The notes under the pieces: model-generated | What the model saw: only the letters and a program-made list of their open reading frames with translations | Database searches by the model: none | What the model was told of the DNA's origin: nothing | Assembly (NCBI RefSeq): GCF_027887165.1 | Contig: NC_077232.1 | Span: 6,231,391 to 6,295,390 of the forward strand | DNA from: Monodelphis domestica | Taxonomy: Eukaryota > Chordata > Mammalia > Didelphimorphia > Didelphidae | Length of the DNA: 64,000 nucleotides | Direction: 5' to 3' | Translations under genes and position numbers: made by a program | Part shown: positions 1 through 12,413 of the stretch, piece after piece | How the letters are laid out: every line of letters starts with the position of its first letter | Numbering within the stretch: the stretch's first letter is position 1

Positions 1-339
1 TTTTGTTTTTAAGTTCAGTTTTTGCCCTCTATAAAGGAAGGCATTGGGAGGAGTTTGTTAGTTCTCCTTCCAATCAGAGCAGGGGATGAGTCTGGGAGAG
101 GAGGTGTCAGCTAAGGCTTGAACTAGTGAGAGTTACTGGAACATAATAAATCCTTAATACATGTTGGTGGATTTGTCCTCTCTCCAAAATCTCTCCCCTC
201 AAAATAAACAACAGAGTGATTTCTGGGCCTGTGGAAAGGTACAGAGTTGGGAACATGTTCTGGGGAGAAACACTGATGAGAGTACAGAGTGTGTTGAAGG
301 GCTGGTGTTAGATAAGACTGGGAAAAGGGCCAAGGGGCT

Positions 340-790
340 GTAATAGCTAAAATTTAATTATGAGGCTGTTAGTAGCTTTAATAGCTTTATACATCCAAGT
401 AGTGATAGTAAAGAGAGGGAAATGTAGGAAAGAGGTAGAGGGTTGTTTAGCTTACTACTCTATCTGCAGCCATGATGGATTGAAGCTCACCAACCACAGG
501 CATTCCTTCAGGTTCCAAGCTCCAGCCAGAAGAGACCAAACAGTCTCCTGGTCTCACCTTATAAGCAGTTTTCTCCACCCACTAGATCTCCCATGTCGCA
601 TATCAGGAACCAATCATAGTTCCTTAATTTTCCTGGCACTACCTTGGGGTGGGGGTGGGGGGAAGTACCAGAGGAATCAGTTTCCTGTCTCATTGGTTTC
701 AATTTCCTTTCTCTGAGGGTTTGTCTATACCTGCACATCTCAGTGGTGAATGACCTCCAGGTCACTGATTGATAATGTCAAACAAAGTGA
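340..790 (+). mobile_element. LTR-like repeat, copy 1 of a pair
   Basis: It shares order and sequence with 24765-25170: AGAGAGGGAAATGTAGGAA, CCAATCATAGTTCCTTAATT, GTTGGTTTCA-like CATTGGTTTCAATTTCCTTT, a GTCTATACCTGCACAT segment and ATGACCTCCAGGTCACTGAT. The family is unknown; LTR is suggested by the CCAAT-like element and length. Confidence 0.55.
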
Positions 791-1371
791 CATCATGGGG
801 AGAGAAATTCCCCTCCAATGGGACCATATTCTGAAGGGCTTCAAATGTCAGTTTAAATAGGGTTTAATTGCTCAGGAGATGATGGAGGACGTTGAAACAG
901 AGGACTGATGGGGTTGAATGACAGCATTTCAGAGGTGATGATTTCTTGGCAGGCAAATGAGTAGGAGAAGATACTACGGAGCCTTTCTTGACCTCTACCC
1001 ACATCTCCCAGAAAACCATCCTCTTAGTCCCCTAAGGTTTTTGAAGCCAGCCAAGGGAGCTTGTGGGGCCTCAGACAAAGCAGCTTCCAAAAGTCCAGTT
1101 TGGCCTCAGTGCAGCAGCAAGGGAAGGGTGCTCCTAAACAAAGGAAATTTCCAGCAAGGCCCAAGCAGGTCCACTCACTCTAGGAGTCTGCCTCCCAGTG
1201 TTTCCCCTTCTTCACACAGTGAGACCAAGACAAGCAGACTGCTGGAGAAGACTCTAGTGTCACTTCCTCTAGGCTACCCTCCCTGATCTCCCCATTGGTC
1301 AACGCTTCTCCCTCCTCTAAAGTTACTTTGAGTGGACCATGTATATATTTACCTACATACATATTGATTTT

Positions 1372-1566
1372 GTTTTGTTTTATTTTATTTTTAAACCCTC
1401 ACCTTCCATCTTAGAATCAGTACTATGTATTGGTTCCAAGACAGAAGAGTGGTAAGGGCTAGGCAATGGAGGTTAAGTGACTTGCCCAGGGTCACACAGC
1501 TGGGAAGTGTCTAAGGTCAAATTTGAACCCAGGACCTCCCATCTATAGGCCTGGCTCTCTATCCAT
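1372..1566 (-). mobile_element. tRNA-derived marsupial SINE, antisense copy
   Basis: T-rich start, then CTTAGAATCAGTACTATGTA, CAGGGTCACACAGCTGGGAA and GGCCTGGCTCTCTATCCATT. Confidence 0.9.
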
Positions 1567-2849
1567 TGCCCCCTTTGTTTTCCTTTGGAAGGATATAAGT
1601 TTATTAAAATGAAGTTCTCCTGACCTGTCTTTAAAACCCTTTTGGGGTTTGTGCTACCCCCTGGTGGTACCTGAAGAGAAGGGCGCTCTCCCTGGTCCTA
1701 GGTAGTCCTTGGAAGTGAGGGACCAACAAGAGCTAGAGGAAATAGGAATAGTAGGTTGTCCCTGGAGGCCTGGGAGAGTCTCCCTAAACTAAAGGTGTGG
1801 AGGTGGACATGGGCTTAACTGGAAGTCAAGGTTCAAGTCTAGCTAGTCTGGGACTTACTCATTTGGTGGCTTTGAGTAAGTTCCTTCCTCTCTCTGAGTC
1901 TTAGTTTCTCTATCTATAAAAAGATGATGAACTCCATGATTTGGGAGGCTGAAACAAGAACACGTTGGGGCAGAAGGAATCATTGTGGAGCTAGAGAAGA
2001 AGGAAGAGCATAGAAAGGAGCCACAGTACAGAGAAGCAATCTACGCTTATCCTTTTGGTTGAACTGTGAGTCATGTGGACTGTGGAGGTTCTGAGCAGAA
2101 CAATGATGGACCAGAGGGGAGGGTTTCCGCATTTCCTAACAACTCTAAGTCCTCTCATCTTGTATAGTATTAAACATCTGGAAGACTATAGCTCCAAGGA
2201 GGGTTGTGCAAGGGCGTCCAGTCCAGCCCCAGCTTTCTGCAAAGCCCTTGGCTGTCAAAGACTGACTTTGAGGGTTTTTGGGTAGTTTTAGGGCAGTGCT
2301 CCCTGGCTAAAAATCTGAATGCAGTGAAGCGGAAGCCCCAGAGCCTTCTCATCTCTCACACGAGGCTCTAAAACGCTGCACCAAAACCCCTACTCCAATC
2401 AAACTGTCATCTTTACAGATAGGCTAAACCAGATTGAAGATAACCAAGAGGCTTCAGAGCCATCAATGAGTCAGGGGGTGTCTACCCCAAGCATGTGAAG
2501 ATATTCCCTTGTGGAATAGGGGGAGGAGAACCATTTGTTCTAACAGCCACGAAGGTGGCACAAGAAGGTGCTATGGAGCACCCAGAGCTTAGTCAGATGT
2601 GGAAGATGCCAGGGTCATCCACTCTTTGCAGTCATCCAGACTTTTGTCACTTAAATCTAATCACACACGAATCGAGACATCACCCTGGGATGCCACTGGA
2701 CTTCCTAGAAAACAAAGGATGAGCAACAGCCCTTGAGCCCAGGCCAAAGAGGGAGCCCCCAGGTAGAGCCAAGACCTTAGTTTGGGCAACTAACCTCAGG
2801 ACTGTACCATTCAGTCTTAGAGCTTGGCTCAGTAGCAGGGGGAAGAGGA
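1567..2849. other. No recognised gene or repeat
   Basis: Apart from a MIR-like scrap at about 1830-1925 I see nothing identifiable. Short open frames here have no family resemblance. Confidence 0.4.
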
Positions 2850-3098
2850 AGCACCCACTATGTGCCAGGCACTGTGCTAAGCACCTTGTAAACATTATCT
2901 CATTTATTTATACAACAGCCTTGAGAGGTCGGTGTGGGCACAGTTAAGAACTTTAATGTCCTTAAAAGGAGGCAGACAGGAAGTTAAGTGACTTACCCAG
3001 GATCACACAGCTAGTAAATGCTTGAGGCCAGATCTGAACCCAAGTCTTTTTGATTCTAGACTCAGTGCTCTGTCTACTACACCACCCAGCTACAGGTC
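2850..3098 (-). mobile_element. MIR/CORE-type SINE
   Basis: CTATGTGCCAGGCACTGTGC, GACTTACCCAGGATCACACA, CTAGTAAATGCTTGAGGCCA and CTACACCACCCAGCTAC. Confidence 0.8.
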
Positions 3099-3109
3099 CA
3101 CCAACCTGG

Positions 3110-3560
3110 ATACTGAAATGGATGAAATGTGCAAACCAAGAAAAACTCCAATTATGAGCAAATCTCTTATTTGGGGAGAGTTTCAGAAGATAGACAAATA
3201 AATCCAGGTAAAGCCCACAAGAGAAAAATTGTCCCAGCCAATAGTAGCTGGAGAAAATGAAATGAGATAAAGAATTGAAGATCGAGAGGAAAGAATGTTA
3301 AGCTCCGAAGAACTGACTGCCCTGACAATTAGAATGGGCAGAACAAAAACCAACACGACACGAAATGTTCAAAGAAAGCCAAAAGATTATAAAAACAGAG
3401 GAAAAGCTAAGAAATACAATGCGGAAAGCAACTGAACTAGAAGCCAAGGCAAAAAGAGATAATACAAGAATGATCAAGTTATCTGAAGACCAGAATCAGA
3501 ACAGAAAAAGTCTGGATACTGAGTTTCAAGAAATTATAAATGAACATTTCCTGAACCCTT
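3110..3560 (+). mobile_element. L1 or HAL1 ORF1-like fragment
   Basis: A-rich sense sequence encoding a short Lys/Glu-rich coiled-coil-like stretch (EEKLRNTMRKATELEAKAK) and SEDQNQNRKSLDTEFQEII, resembling the ORF1 region of L1/HAL1. Broken before and after. Confidence 0.5.
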
Positions 3561-3584
3561 TTTCCTTCCAGTTCTATTTTTTAT

Positions 3585-3830
3585 TATTTTTTTAAATTAG
3601 GAATATTTTTCCACGGTTACATGATTCATAATTCCCCCCTCCCCCTCTCTCCCCTCCCCCTCCCAGAGCTGACCAACAGTTCCACTGGGTTATCCATGTA
3701 TCTTTGTTCAAAAGCTATTTCCATGATATTCATATTTGCAGTAGAGCGATCCTTTAACATCAAAACCCCAATCACATTCCCATTACAAGATGAGCATATA
3801 GTTCTCTAATGCATTTCTGGTTCCACGCCC
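3585..3830 (-). mobile_element. L1 3'UTR fragment, antisense
   Basis: GGAATATTTTTCCACGGTTA and the CCCCCTCCC stretch match, in the same order, the antisense L1 end at 27655-27980. Confidence 0.6.
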
Positions 3831-4261
3831 CACACTGAGTCCTAATCAGGAAATACAAGGAAAATTCACTGTGAGTCATATTTTCCAGCTTAAGTTGTAA
3901 TTGGGAGACAGACAGAAAGGCCTTTAAGCATGAGAGGTGGGACCAGCCAGGAACTTGGAGCATTCTGGTGTAGGGTCTGAAAGATCCCAGACTTAGCACG
4001 GAGGGCTCTAGATTTGTGAAGGGTGAAGGAAAAGGTGCCAACTAGTAGCTTTTTTGTGAACCCACCAGTTTGAGTCCCAGATTCAGGGTGAACTGAAAAG
4101 GAGACCTGAGCATAGGGATGGGATTCAAAGGTGAGGAGCAAAAGGCATTCTGCTGTGTAGTGATGAAGGAGAGAGTTCAGAAGTAAGTACCAGTTGTATA
4201 GCTCTGACTCCAAGAGAGGGACAGGCTTTCAGCTCTAACCAGTCTGAACCCTGCATTGAAA

Positions 4262-4540
4262 TATCCAGGAAGAACCGTGGGAGCGGAAACACAGAAGAAA
4301 AACAACTGCTTGATCACATGGGTTAATGGGGACATGATTGGTGATGTAGACTCTAAACGATCAAACTAGTGCAAATATCAGTAATATGGAAATAGGTCTT
4401 GATCAATGACACATGTAAAACCCAGTGGAATTGCACATTGGCTGGGGGAGGGGGGGCGGGAAGAACATGAATCATGTAACCACAGAAAGAATATTCTAAA
4501 TGAATTAATTAAATAAAAATTTTCAATTAAAATAAATATC
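4262..4540 (+). mobile_element. Marsupial L1 3'UTR end
   Basis: GAAAAACAACTGCTTGATCA, GTCTTGATCAATGACACATG, AAACCCAGTGGAATTGCACA and AATTAATTAAATAAAAATTT. The same terminal motif recurs at 9500-9655 and 15240-15480. Confidence 0.85.
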
Positions 4541-5880
4541 CAGGGCAGGAATCCGAGAGCACAATTCTGCCACTCTGTGCCAAAAGAGAATTCCATCTGA
4601 TTGATCATGGTTGTGTCAAAAAGCAGTCTACTGGAACTCCAACGGAGGCAAGTTCACAGGTATGTTGCCCAGATACTCAAGTCAGGAACTTACAGAACTT
4701 AGACAGGAGAGCAGTGGTAAGACTTTGCCCTGGATCAGGCTACACTGAGAGCACTGAAAGCTTTCAAGTCCTCAGCCTGAGCTGTCACTAAGATTCTGAA
4801 ATAAGATGATACTCCCAAGAAAGCAGCAACAGAACCAAAGAGGATGTGTTCTCAGTCCAGGCATCCCTCCAGAAGGGTGAAAAGTCCAGGGTTAATATAA
4901 ATTCTAAAGTAAGGAAGGAGGAGCAAACAAACAAACATACAAAAAACTATTATGGTAACTGGAACACTCAAGATATAAACCCAGGTGGGGAAAAAGAATG
5001 ACTCCAAACCAATCCACCAAAAAAAAAGTCTCAAAGAAAACCAGTTTCTGCACAAGTGCAACTAGAATTTTTATAATGTGGGCTGGCAGTGGGCAGTAAG
5101 GAATAGTAATAGGCTCATATTTTGAAATCTTGCATTTCTTACTAGTTAGCACTGGTTAAACACCAACTACAAAACCTGTAGTTTCATCATTAGTCAAAAA
5201 TGAATTGTTACCCACATTCTATACCAGGCATCAGCTTTGTACCTTCTCTGTTTTATTCATTGCTTATATTGTTCTTAGAAATAATCAGTTACCTATAGTG
5301 GTCCTCCAATGTACCACATCCTCTCCTCATGTTCCCCCTCTAGAAGAGCAGGCCTCTCCTTGACAAATGATGACAAGGTGGACAGTGGAGGAACATGGAA
5401 CCTGTGCACTGGAGGCTCTGGCAGTCCAGAAGAATCTCCCATCTTTTGCATGCTCCTTATTCCCGATGGCAACAAACCCCAAAATATACCTACACCTGAG
5501 TTTGGAAAGGGAGATACTAAGGTCCCAGACCCTAATAAATATGCCAGTCCTGATCCTCAGGGGGTAGCTCCACTCCTCAGAGGCAGCAGCCAACCTACAG
5601 CAGAGATGCTATTCCATGCTATCAAGCTCCAAAGAGGCTACTCTATTAGCCTCTGGGCTTATCCATTGGCTCTAGGACTACCAGATTAACCCTCAGACTA
5701 TTCCGCTAGCTATTGGGCTATTATACCACCAAAACTCACCTCGACTTCAAATAAAATCCTTTTTTTTCTGTATTGAACAAAATTTGAGTCTCCCATTCTT
5801 GGGGTGAGATCCTGCTACAAATTTAGATGTGTTTCTCCTACATCAAGAAGAAGCAAGAAATAAGGAGTTTTAGACAGCTT

Positions 5881-5885
<5 letters not shown>
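4541..5885. other. Unassigned sequence, possible LTR at its right end
   Basis: Most of it is unrecognised. At 5745-5815, AAATAAAATCCTTTTTTTCT followed by TTGGGGTGAGATCCTGCTAC looks like the poly(A)-signal end of an LTR, but no partner copy was found. Confidence 0.3.

Positions 5886-5914
<29 letters not shown>
5886..5914. repeat. TA dinucleotide microsatellite
   Basis: About 14 perfect TA units. Confidence 0.95.
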
Positions 5915-5919
<5 letters not shown>

Positions 5920-6830
5920 GAAACCAAGGAAAGAATTGAAAAAGAAAATGAGAACTATGGAGGAAAGACTTAGAAAGGAAATTAATAGCTTGGGGGCAGC
6001 TGGGTATCTCAGTGGATTAAGAGCCAGGCCTAGAGACAGGAGGTCCTAGGTTCAAATCTGGCCTCAGACACTTCCCAGCTATGTGACCCTGGGCAAGTCA
6101 CTTCATCCCCATTGCCTAGCCTTTACTGTTCTTCTGCCTTAGAACCAACACACAGTAGTGATACTAAGATGGAAGGTGAGGGTTTAAAAAAATAGCTTGG
6201 CATACTTGGGGAACCAATTCTCTGAAAATTATAATGGACCAATAGAAGACAATGGCTCCATAAGAGAACAATAAATATTAAAAAATTAAAAATGATAATG
6301 TAAGGTGTCACATAGCAAAAACAACTGACTTAGAAAATGAATTGAGAAAAGATAATCTAAGAATTGTTGGACTATCTGAAATCTGGGACCAAAAGAAGAG
6401 CCTAAATATCAGATTTCAAGAAATCTTAAGATTTCCCAGATCTCTTAGAATCATCAGACAACTTAGAATTAGAAAGAATCTACTTGGTGCCTCCTGAGGG
6501 GGAAAAAAAGCACAAAATGAAAATTCCCAGGAACAATATAGGCAAAATCAAGGATTTTCAGATCAAAAAAGGAATAGTGCATAGATCTAGAAGGAATAAA
6601 TTCAATTAAGCAAGTTGCCACAGTAAAGCTCACACAAGATTTAGCAGTCACCACTATGAAGAAGAAGAGAGCTTGGAATAAGATATCCTAGAAGGAAGAA
6701 GATCCAGGCTTACAGCCAAGAGTAACTTACTTGTGCAAGGCAAAGTATAGTCTTACAGGACTTTTAATGAAATAGAAGATTTCCAAGTATTACTGAGGAA
6801 ATTACCAGCTCTTCATAGAAATTTTAAACT
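5920..6830 (+). mobile_element. L1/HAL1 ORF1-like remnant split by a SINE
   Basis: A-rich sense sequence before and after the SINE at 5994-6190 reads as a broken coiled-coil ORF1, with NLRIVGLSEI-like sequence near 6350. The SINE target duplication lies inside it, so the LINE is older. Confidence 0.55.
5994..6190 (+). mobile_element. tRNA-derived marsupial SINE with intact target duplication
   Basis: Full-length copy from GGGCAGCTGGGTATCTCAG to an A-rich end. It is flanked by the exact 10-bp duplication AATAGCTTGG at 5984-5993 and 6191-6200, which fixes its ends. Confidence 0.95.
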
Positions 6831-7740
6831 ATCAATGTAGGTGTCAATAGAACCAAAAAATAAACATAAACAAATAATCATAAGGGACTAAACAAGGATA
6901 AACTGTTTATGTATCCTCTTTGAATTCTATCATCTTCAGGAATCACAACAGAAGTCTAATTAGACAGAAGGTCTAGGAATGAATCTTTTGTTTTAATCAT
7001 CTTAAGAATGGAAAGGGAGGGAAAAATCAATACTCTAAGAGTGAGGAAAGGAAAGGAAGGATAAGGAAAATATCTTGCATAAGTTGTGCAAGGAGAAGTC
7101 GACACAGATGAGGAGGAAAGGGTCAGGGGGAGCGAGTGACACCTGAGACTCTTTCTCATCAGAACTGGTCAAAGACTCCAGAACATGCCTGATAAAAAGA
7201 TGAGGAACTCAGAGTACAGATTGACATCATTTTTTCCTTAAATAGGATCAGTGGGGGGATTAATTTTGTTTGACTGCACATGTTTGTGTAATAGGGGTTT
7301 GGCACATGCCCAGACCACTTAAAATAAAGCCAGTGATGTGGGAAATGGACTTGCTTCTGTAAGACAGGAGACATAGGGTATGTATAGACATTCTAGACCG
7401 GCCACCTACTTGGATGGGAGCAGCCTCTTTCCATTAGTTGCATAGACAGAACTTTTAATGTCTTTTAACTTTTAACTACCTGCCTAAGTCAAAGACTCTT
7501 TCCTGTAATATCCAGGGGAATGACCACAACAGGGCAAGATGCAGTAAGCTGGGTGAATGAAGGGCTCAAGGGCCACCTTCACACACACACATGTCCTATG
7601 GTCCCGAGACATCAGCTGAGTTTTGGTCTTGTAGTTCTGGGTGTCAGGGAGAGAGACCTCCGTCTGGATTCTCAAGCCATGGAGACCTGCTAGATACGGC
7701 TGCCAGCCTAGCAGTCAAACCCTGAGAAACTAAGAGAATA
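6831..7740. other. No recognised gene
   Basis: Possibly the tail of the LINE remnant up to about 7200. The rest is unassigned. No RNA gene or coding family was recognised. Confidence 0.35.
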
Positions 7741-7744
7741 ACCA

Positions 7745-8310
7745 CATTTTTCCTGAATATAGTAGATCATATTTGTCAAAATGTAAATACAACTTTTTGT
7801 TGTAGCAAAGAATTGGAAAAATGAAAGGATGTCCATCAAATGGGGAATGGTTAAACAAGTTGTGATGGAAGACTATTGTGCTATAAGAAATGATGAGTAA
7901 AATGATCTCAGAAAAACCTGGAAAGATTTACATGAACTGATGCAAAGTGAAGGAAGCAGAACCAGAAGACATTGTACACAGTGACAGCGATGCTGTGCGA
8001 TAAACAATCGTGAATGACTAAGCTATTCTTAGCAATACAGCGATCCAAGACAATCCTTAAGACTCATGATGAAAAACGTTATTGGCCTCCAGAGGAAGAA
8101 CTGATGGAATCTGAATGCAGACTGAAACATATAGTTCACTTTCTTAATTTATTTTGTTCAAATTCTCTTCCACAAAATGACTAATATTGAAAAATGGTTT
8201 AAATCATTAAAATCTGTATCACGTTGTTCGCTTTCTCAGGAAGAGGGAAAGGGAGGAAGAGAGGGAGAGGAGAATTTGGGTCAAACAAAATTTTTTAAGG
8301 TTAAAAATTG
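7745..8310 (+). mobile_element. Marsupial L1 3' end
   Basis: GTAGCAAAGAATTGGAAAAA, ATCAAATGGGGAATGGTTAA, TTTACATGAACTGATGCAAA and AACCAGAAGACATTGTACAC. Ends in A/T-rich sequence near 8300. Confidence 0.85.
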
Positions 8311-8779
8311 TTTTTTATATGTAATTGAGGGGATTTTTTAAAAAAAATCTAAGAGTAAATGTTATCTGTAATGGAGAAAAGTTAAATTTTTTTAACTTTT
8401 TTTTAACTTTTTTTACTTTTCTACTAACATCAGGAGTAAAGCTAGGATGGCCATGAAAAGAAATTGACTGAATAAGCATAGGCAAGGAGGAAATAAAATT
8501 ATTTCTTTTTGTAGATTTTATGATGAGGCACTTCAAGAACTGCAGAGAATTAACTAAAAATTGCTTAATATAATCAACAAAACTCATCAGAAGGAGCCAG
8601 AAAGAGAAATTCCTTTCAAAATACCTACAGAAGTTATAAAATCCTTGAGTGCAGATCTATCATGATTTACCCAAGGACTATAATAAATCCAACTATGAAG
8701 AACTTTTGAAATAAATTCAGCCCTAACTTATTAGAGAAACACTCATGAGTAGGTTGAATGACTGTTATTAAAATGATAA

Positions 8780-9335
8780 TACTCATGAAATGACTTCACT
8801 TATTCAATATGTCTCTGCAGCTTTTGATACTGTTGATCAGCCTCTCCTTGATATTCTCTTCTTTCTAGATTTTGGGGATACTGCTCGCTCTCTCTCTGTT
8901 TTGTTTTGTTTTCTTTCTCCCTCTCCCCTCCACTTCTCATTGCCCTTTCTCAGTATCCTTTGCTGGATCTTCTTCCAGATCACACCCTCTAACCATAAGT
9001 GTCCCTCAGGGCTCTAGCCTGGCCCCTCTTCTCTTCTCTTTTCCCCCTCTATCCTCTCCTCCTTCTTCTCCTTTCCCTTTTCTCTCCTCTCCTCCCTTTG
9101 ACTAGTTCACCTGATGACTTCATCAGCTCCTGTGGATTTAATGATCATCTCTATGGCAGTGATTCTTCGGTCTCTCTTCCCTACCCCAATCTCTCTGCTG
9201 AGCTCTAACCTCACATACCCAACTGCTTTTCAGACATTTTGGACTGTCTGTCCAGTGGACATCTTAAATTCATCATGTCCAGAATAGAACTCATTATCTT
9301 TCCCCCCATCCCCCCCACCTCCTTCCTTCCCTATT
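8780..9335 (+). pseudogene. L2 LINE reverse transcriptase remnant
   Basis: Broken frames include SAAFDTVDQPLLDILFF (L2 RT block A; consensus SAAFDTVDH), a SVPQGS block near 9000 (cf. GVPQGS) and LSSGHLKF...IELIIFP near 9240-9300 (cf. LKLNPSKTE). The block order is correct for RT on the plus strand. Confidence 0.8.
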
Positions 9336-9655
9336 ACTGTCATTCACGATTGTTTACCACACAGCATTGCTCTCACTGTGTACAGTGTCTTCTGGTTCTG
9401 CTCGCTTCACTTTGCATCAGTTCATGTAAATCTTTCCAGGTTTTTCTGAGGTCATTTTGCTCATCATGTCTTATAGCACAATAGTCTTCCGTCAAATAGG
9501 ACTTGACCAAAGACACCTGTAAAACCCAGTGGAATTGTGCATCGGATCTGGGAAGGGGTTGGTGGAGGGGAGGGAAAGAATATGATTTGTGTAATCCTGG
9601 AAAAACGCTCTAAATTAATCAATTAAATAAAATTTAAACAATAAATTAAAAAGCA
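9336..9655 (+). mobile_element. L1 3' end with inverted 5' part
   Basis: 9336-9490 is antisense L1 (complement of CATGAACTGATGCAAAGTG and of the GTACACAGTGAGAGC-like segment). 9500-9655 is the sense terminal UTR (CACCTGTAAAACCCAGTGGA, ATCAATTAAATAAAATTTAA). This layout is what twin priming produces. Confidence 0.65.
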
Positions 9656-9814
9656 AGCAATAGTCTTCCATCCATTCTCCCAGTTCCTCAGGTCAGCTGG
9701 AGCTGGACTGAGAAGACTGCCATTCAAGGCTGCTGGGCTGGTGAGGCTGGACTGACCCATGCTGATCATGGCTCAGCTCCTAGAGGTACACAAAATGTTT
9801 TCAGTCAACTATGA

Positions 9815-9930
9815 CCCCACCACCAAGTCACTGCACTTCTTTGAGGCTCAGATTCCTCAGCTGTAAAATGAGGAGGTTGGACTAGATGGCTTCAGGAGTC
9901 CCTTCTAGGGCTAGGATCCGTGACAGAAGG
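9815..9930 (+). mobile_element. MIR-type SINE fragment
   Basis: CAGATTCCTCAGCTGTAAAA and GGTTGGACTAGATGGCTTCA. Confidence 0.55.
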
Positions 9931-10407
9931 ACTGATTGGTTTTCTTATCCCCTCTCCCTTGCATGTCCCATGACACTTGAATGAGCCTCATAGCCACAGG
10001 CACTCCCTTCAAGAGAGCCATCTCAGCCCATCCACACGTGCCCTTCCTCTGTGCCTCTTGTTCAGCCCCCCCATAAATATTCGGGGCCAGGGAAGACAGC
10101 TTAGCCTGTTGGGGAATATTTTTCTAACTCTCCTGATAAGGTCAGAATGGACCAATGAGCCACCTGGGCTTCTCTTTTACCATCCCTCTTTCTCAATGCA
10201 TGGCTGCCTTCCTTCTTTTCCAATCTCCTATCTCTTTGAGAATCTCTTCTAGGATATTCCTTGGTATGTATCCTATGATATCTTGGCATGTAATATGTTA
10301 CATCCTAATCATACTTTAGGGCTCCCCGAGTGACCCTTTATTTATTTTAATTTATTAGAGACAGGAGTATCTCACAGACATCACCAGAAAAATAAAGAGA
10401 TGGGCCG

Positions 10408-10532
10408 TTGATTTAGAGAGGAGAGACAGAGAGAGACAGACAGACAGAGAGACAGAGGGAGGAGAGGGAGGGAGGGACAGAGGGGGGAGAGATAAGGAGA
10501 AGAATTGATGGAGGGACAGAGAAAGAGAAAGA

Positions 10533-10615
<83 letters not shown>

Positions 10616-10655
10616 AGGGAGGGACAGAAAGAGAGAAACAGACAGACAGAACCTT
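10408..10655. repeat. GA microsatellite
   Basis: GACA/GAGA/GGGA imperfect repeats around a pure GA core of about 75 bp at 10536-10612. Open frames over it are low-complexity artefacts. Confidence 0.95.
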
Positions 10656-10828
10656 TTTGGGTAGGGAAGGTTAAGGTGAGCCATCCTATATTATATGGTA
10701 TAATCTCATCATTTCAGAGCTGTAAGAGCCCCAGATGCCATCTGATCCAAAATGTAATGCCTGGCACACGGTCATCCCATCTCTGCTTGAAACCTCTAGT
10801 GAGGCCATCAATCAATGAATTACTGATA

Positions 10829-11006
10829 TCTCCTTTACCTTCTGTCTTACTATCAGTTCTAAGACAGAAGAGCAGCAAATACTAGACAATGGGGTTTAAG
10901 TGACATGCTCGGAGTTACCCAACTAGGAGGGGTCTGAGGTCCAATTTGAACCCAGGACCTCCAGCAGGCCTGGTGCTCCATCCACTGTACTACCTAGATG
11001 CCCCAA
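10829..11006 (-). mobile_element. tRNA-derived marsupial SINE, antisense copy
   Basis: ACCTTCTGTCTTACTATCAG, CCAATTTGAACCCAGGACCT and TGTACTACCTAGATGCCCC. Confidence 0.85.
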
Positions 11007-11199
11007 TTGCTAATATATCTTCAAGCTTAAACCTTGGCTATCTGCTTTTTTGAGTGAATGAATGAATGAGTCACCATTGAGCAAAGCCTGAATGGAAAGA
11101 TCCTTTGGGGACTTCAGTGAGAAGAGCTGTCCAGGGTCAGACCCACAGTGCCCCCTGTGGCCCAGAGGATATGGCTGTCAAAGTCAGCCTGGACTCTGC

Positions 11200-12185
11200 A
11201 TTCTCATTGACCCTTCATGGACAACCACTTACCACATCTTTGCTTCTCCCTCCACAGCATCTCTTGGATACGCCCCTTCTGGCTTCTCCCCCAGTTTCTT
11301 CCTGGTTCAGGCCATCATACACTTTTCATCTGGACTACTGCAATAGTCGCTAAATTGGTTTTCCCACCTCAAGCCCAGGGATTGGAGAGAGGAAATCCCC
11401 TGCCATCCATCCTCTACCCAGATGTCAAAGGGGTTTTTCTGAAGCCCAGATCTGGCTCTGGTGCCTGCATTTCCTCTCCTGAAGCCTCTCCAGCCTGGCT
11501 TCCAACCTAATCACTCAACTGAAATGCCCTTTCTCAAGTCACAAGCAATCATCTATTCATGACTGTCCACTCAGATGGCCTTCCCCCAGTCTTCTTCTGT
11601 CTCTACTTCTCTGCTGTACTCCTGGATTCTCTCTCCTCTCTGGGTGTTGATGACTGAACTCACTCACCTGCCAGGTAAACCATTCCTTTGCAAGCTCATC
11701 ATTCACTTCGGCCCTTCAACTATGCCTCTCCTTCAAAAATCTGTTTTAGGTCCCCTTCTCTTTTCCCTCTACTCTTTCTTTCTTGGTAAATTCTCATGGG
11801 TTTACTTGTCATCTCTAGTCAGATGACTCGCAGGTCTATATACCCAGCCCCAAACTCTTCCCTAAGCTTCAGTTCCATGCCATCAGCTCTCTATTAGACA
11901 TTTCAAATTGTGTCCAGGAGAGAGGTTATCTTCCATCTTAGAATCAATCCTGTATATTGGTTCCAAGGCAGAAGAGCCGTAAGGGCCAGACAATGGGAAT
12001 TAAGTCCAGGGTCACAGAGCTAGGAAGTGTCTGAGGCCAAATTTGAACCTAGGACTTCCCATCTTTAGGCTTGCCTCTCTATCCACTGAGCTACCCAGCT
12101 ACCCCACTCCTAGAGAGATCTTGAACTCAACTTGTCTAAAACTGGTCTCTTGACCTTTTGCCCTTGTCTCCCCTCTCTCACATGT
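11200..12185 (+). mobile_element. L2 LINE pieces, interrupted by a SINE
   Basis: CATCTGGACTACTGCAATAG and CTCCTGAAGCCTCTCCAGCC are L2 3' motifs. 11740-11870 carries GGTCCCCTTCTCTTTTCCCT and GTCAGATGACTCGCAGGTCT from the RT region. The pieces are out of consensus order, so this is either two copies or a rearranged one. A SINE at 11926-12105 splits the second piece. Confidence 0.65.
11926..12105 (-). mobile_element. tRNA-derived marsupial SINE, antisense copy
   Basis: CTTAGAATCAATCCTGTATA, GGTCACAGAGCTAGGAAGTG and CACTGAGCTACCCAGCTACC, inserted in L2 sequence. Confidence 0.88.
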
Positions 12186-12189
12186 CCCT

Positions 12190-12413
12190 ATTTTAAAATT
12201 TAAAATTTTATTTTTCTGGGTTATACATGGATTATCTATCATGCACAACCCATTTCCATATTTGTCATTGTTGTAAGAGAGTATTCATCAAAAACTATAA
12301 CTCCAAAATAAAAACCCAAATAAACTAAAGTGAAAAATTGCCAGCTTTGATCTGCAATCTGTTGTTCTTTCTCTGGAGGTGGGCAGTGTTCTTTGTCGTT
12401 GGTCCCTCAGAAC
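12190..12413 (-). mobile_element. L1 3'-end fragment, antisense
   Basis: TTTTATTTTTCTGGGTTATA, then GTTGTTCTTTCTCTGGAGGT and GGTCCCTCAGAACTGTT. Similar antisense L1 ends occur at 3585 and 27655. Confidence 0.5.

Noticed and set aside
5994..6060. tRNA-like heads of SINEs as tRNA genes
   Set aside because: The A/B-box-like heads are embedded in dispersed SINEs with LINE-type tails. No cloverleaf with proper anticodon and acceptor stems was seen.
10505..10885. Open frames over the GA microsatellite (Arg-Glu or Leu-Ser repeats)
   Set aside because: Low-complexity translation of a simple repeat.
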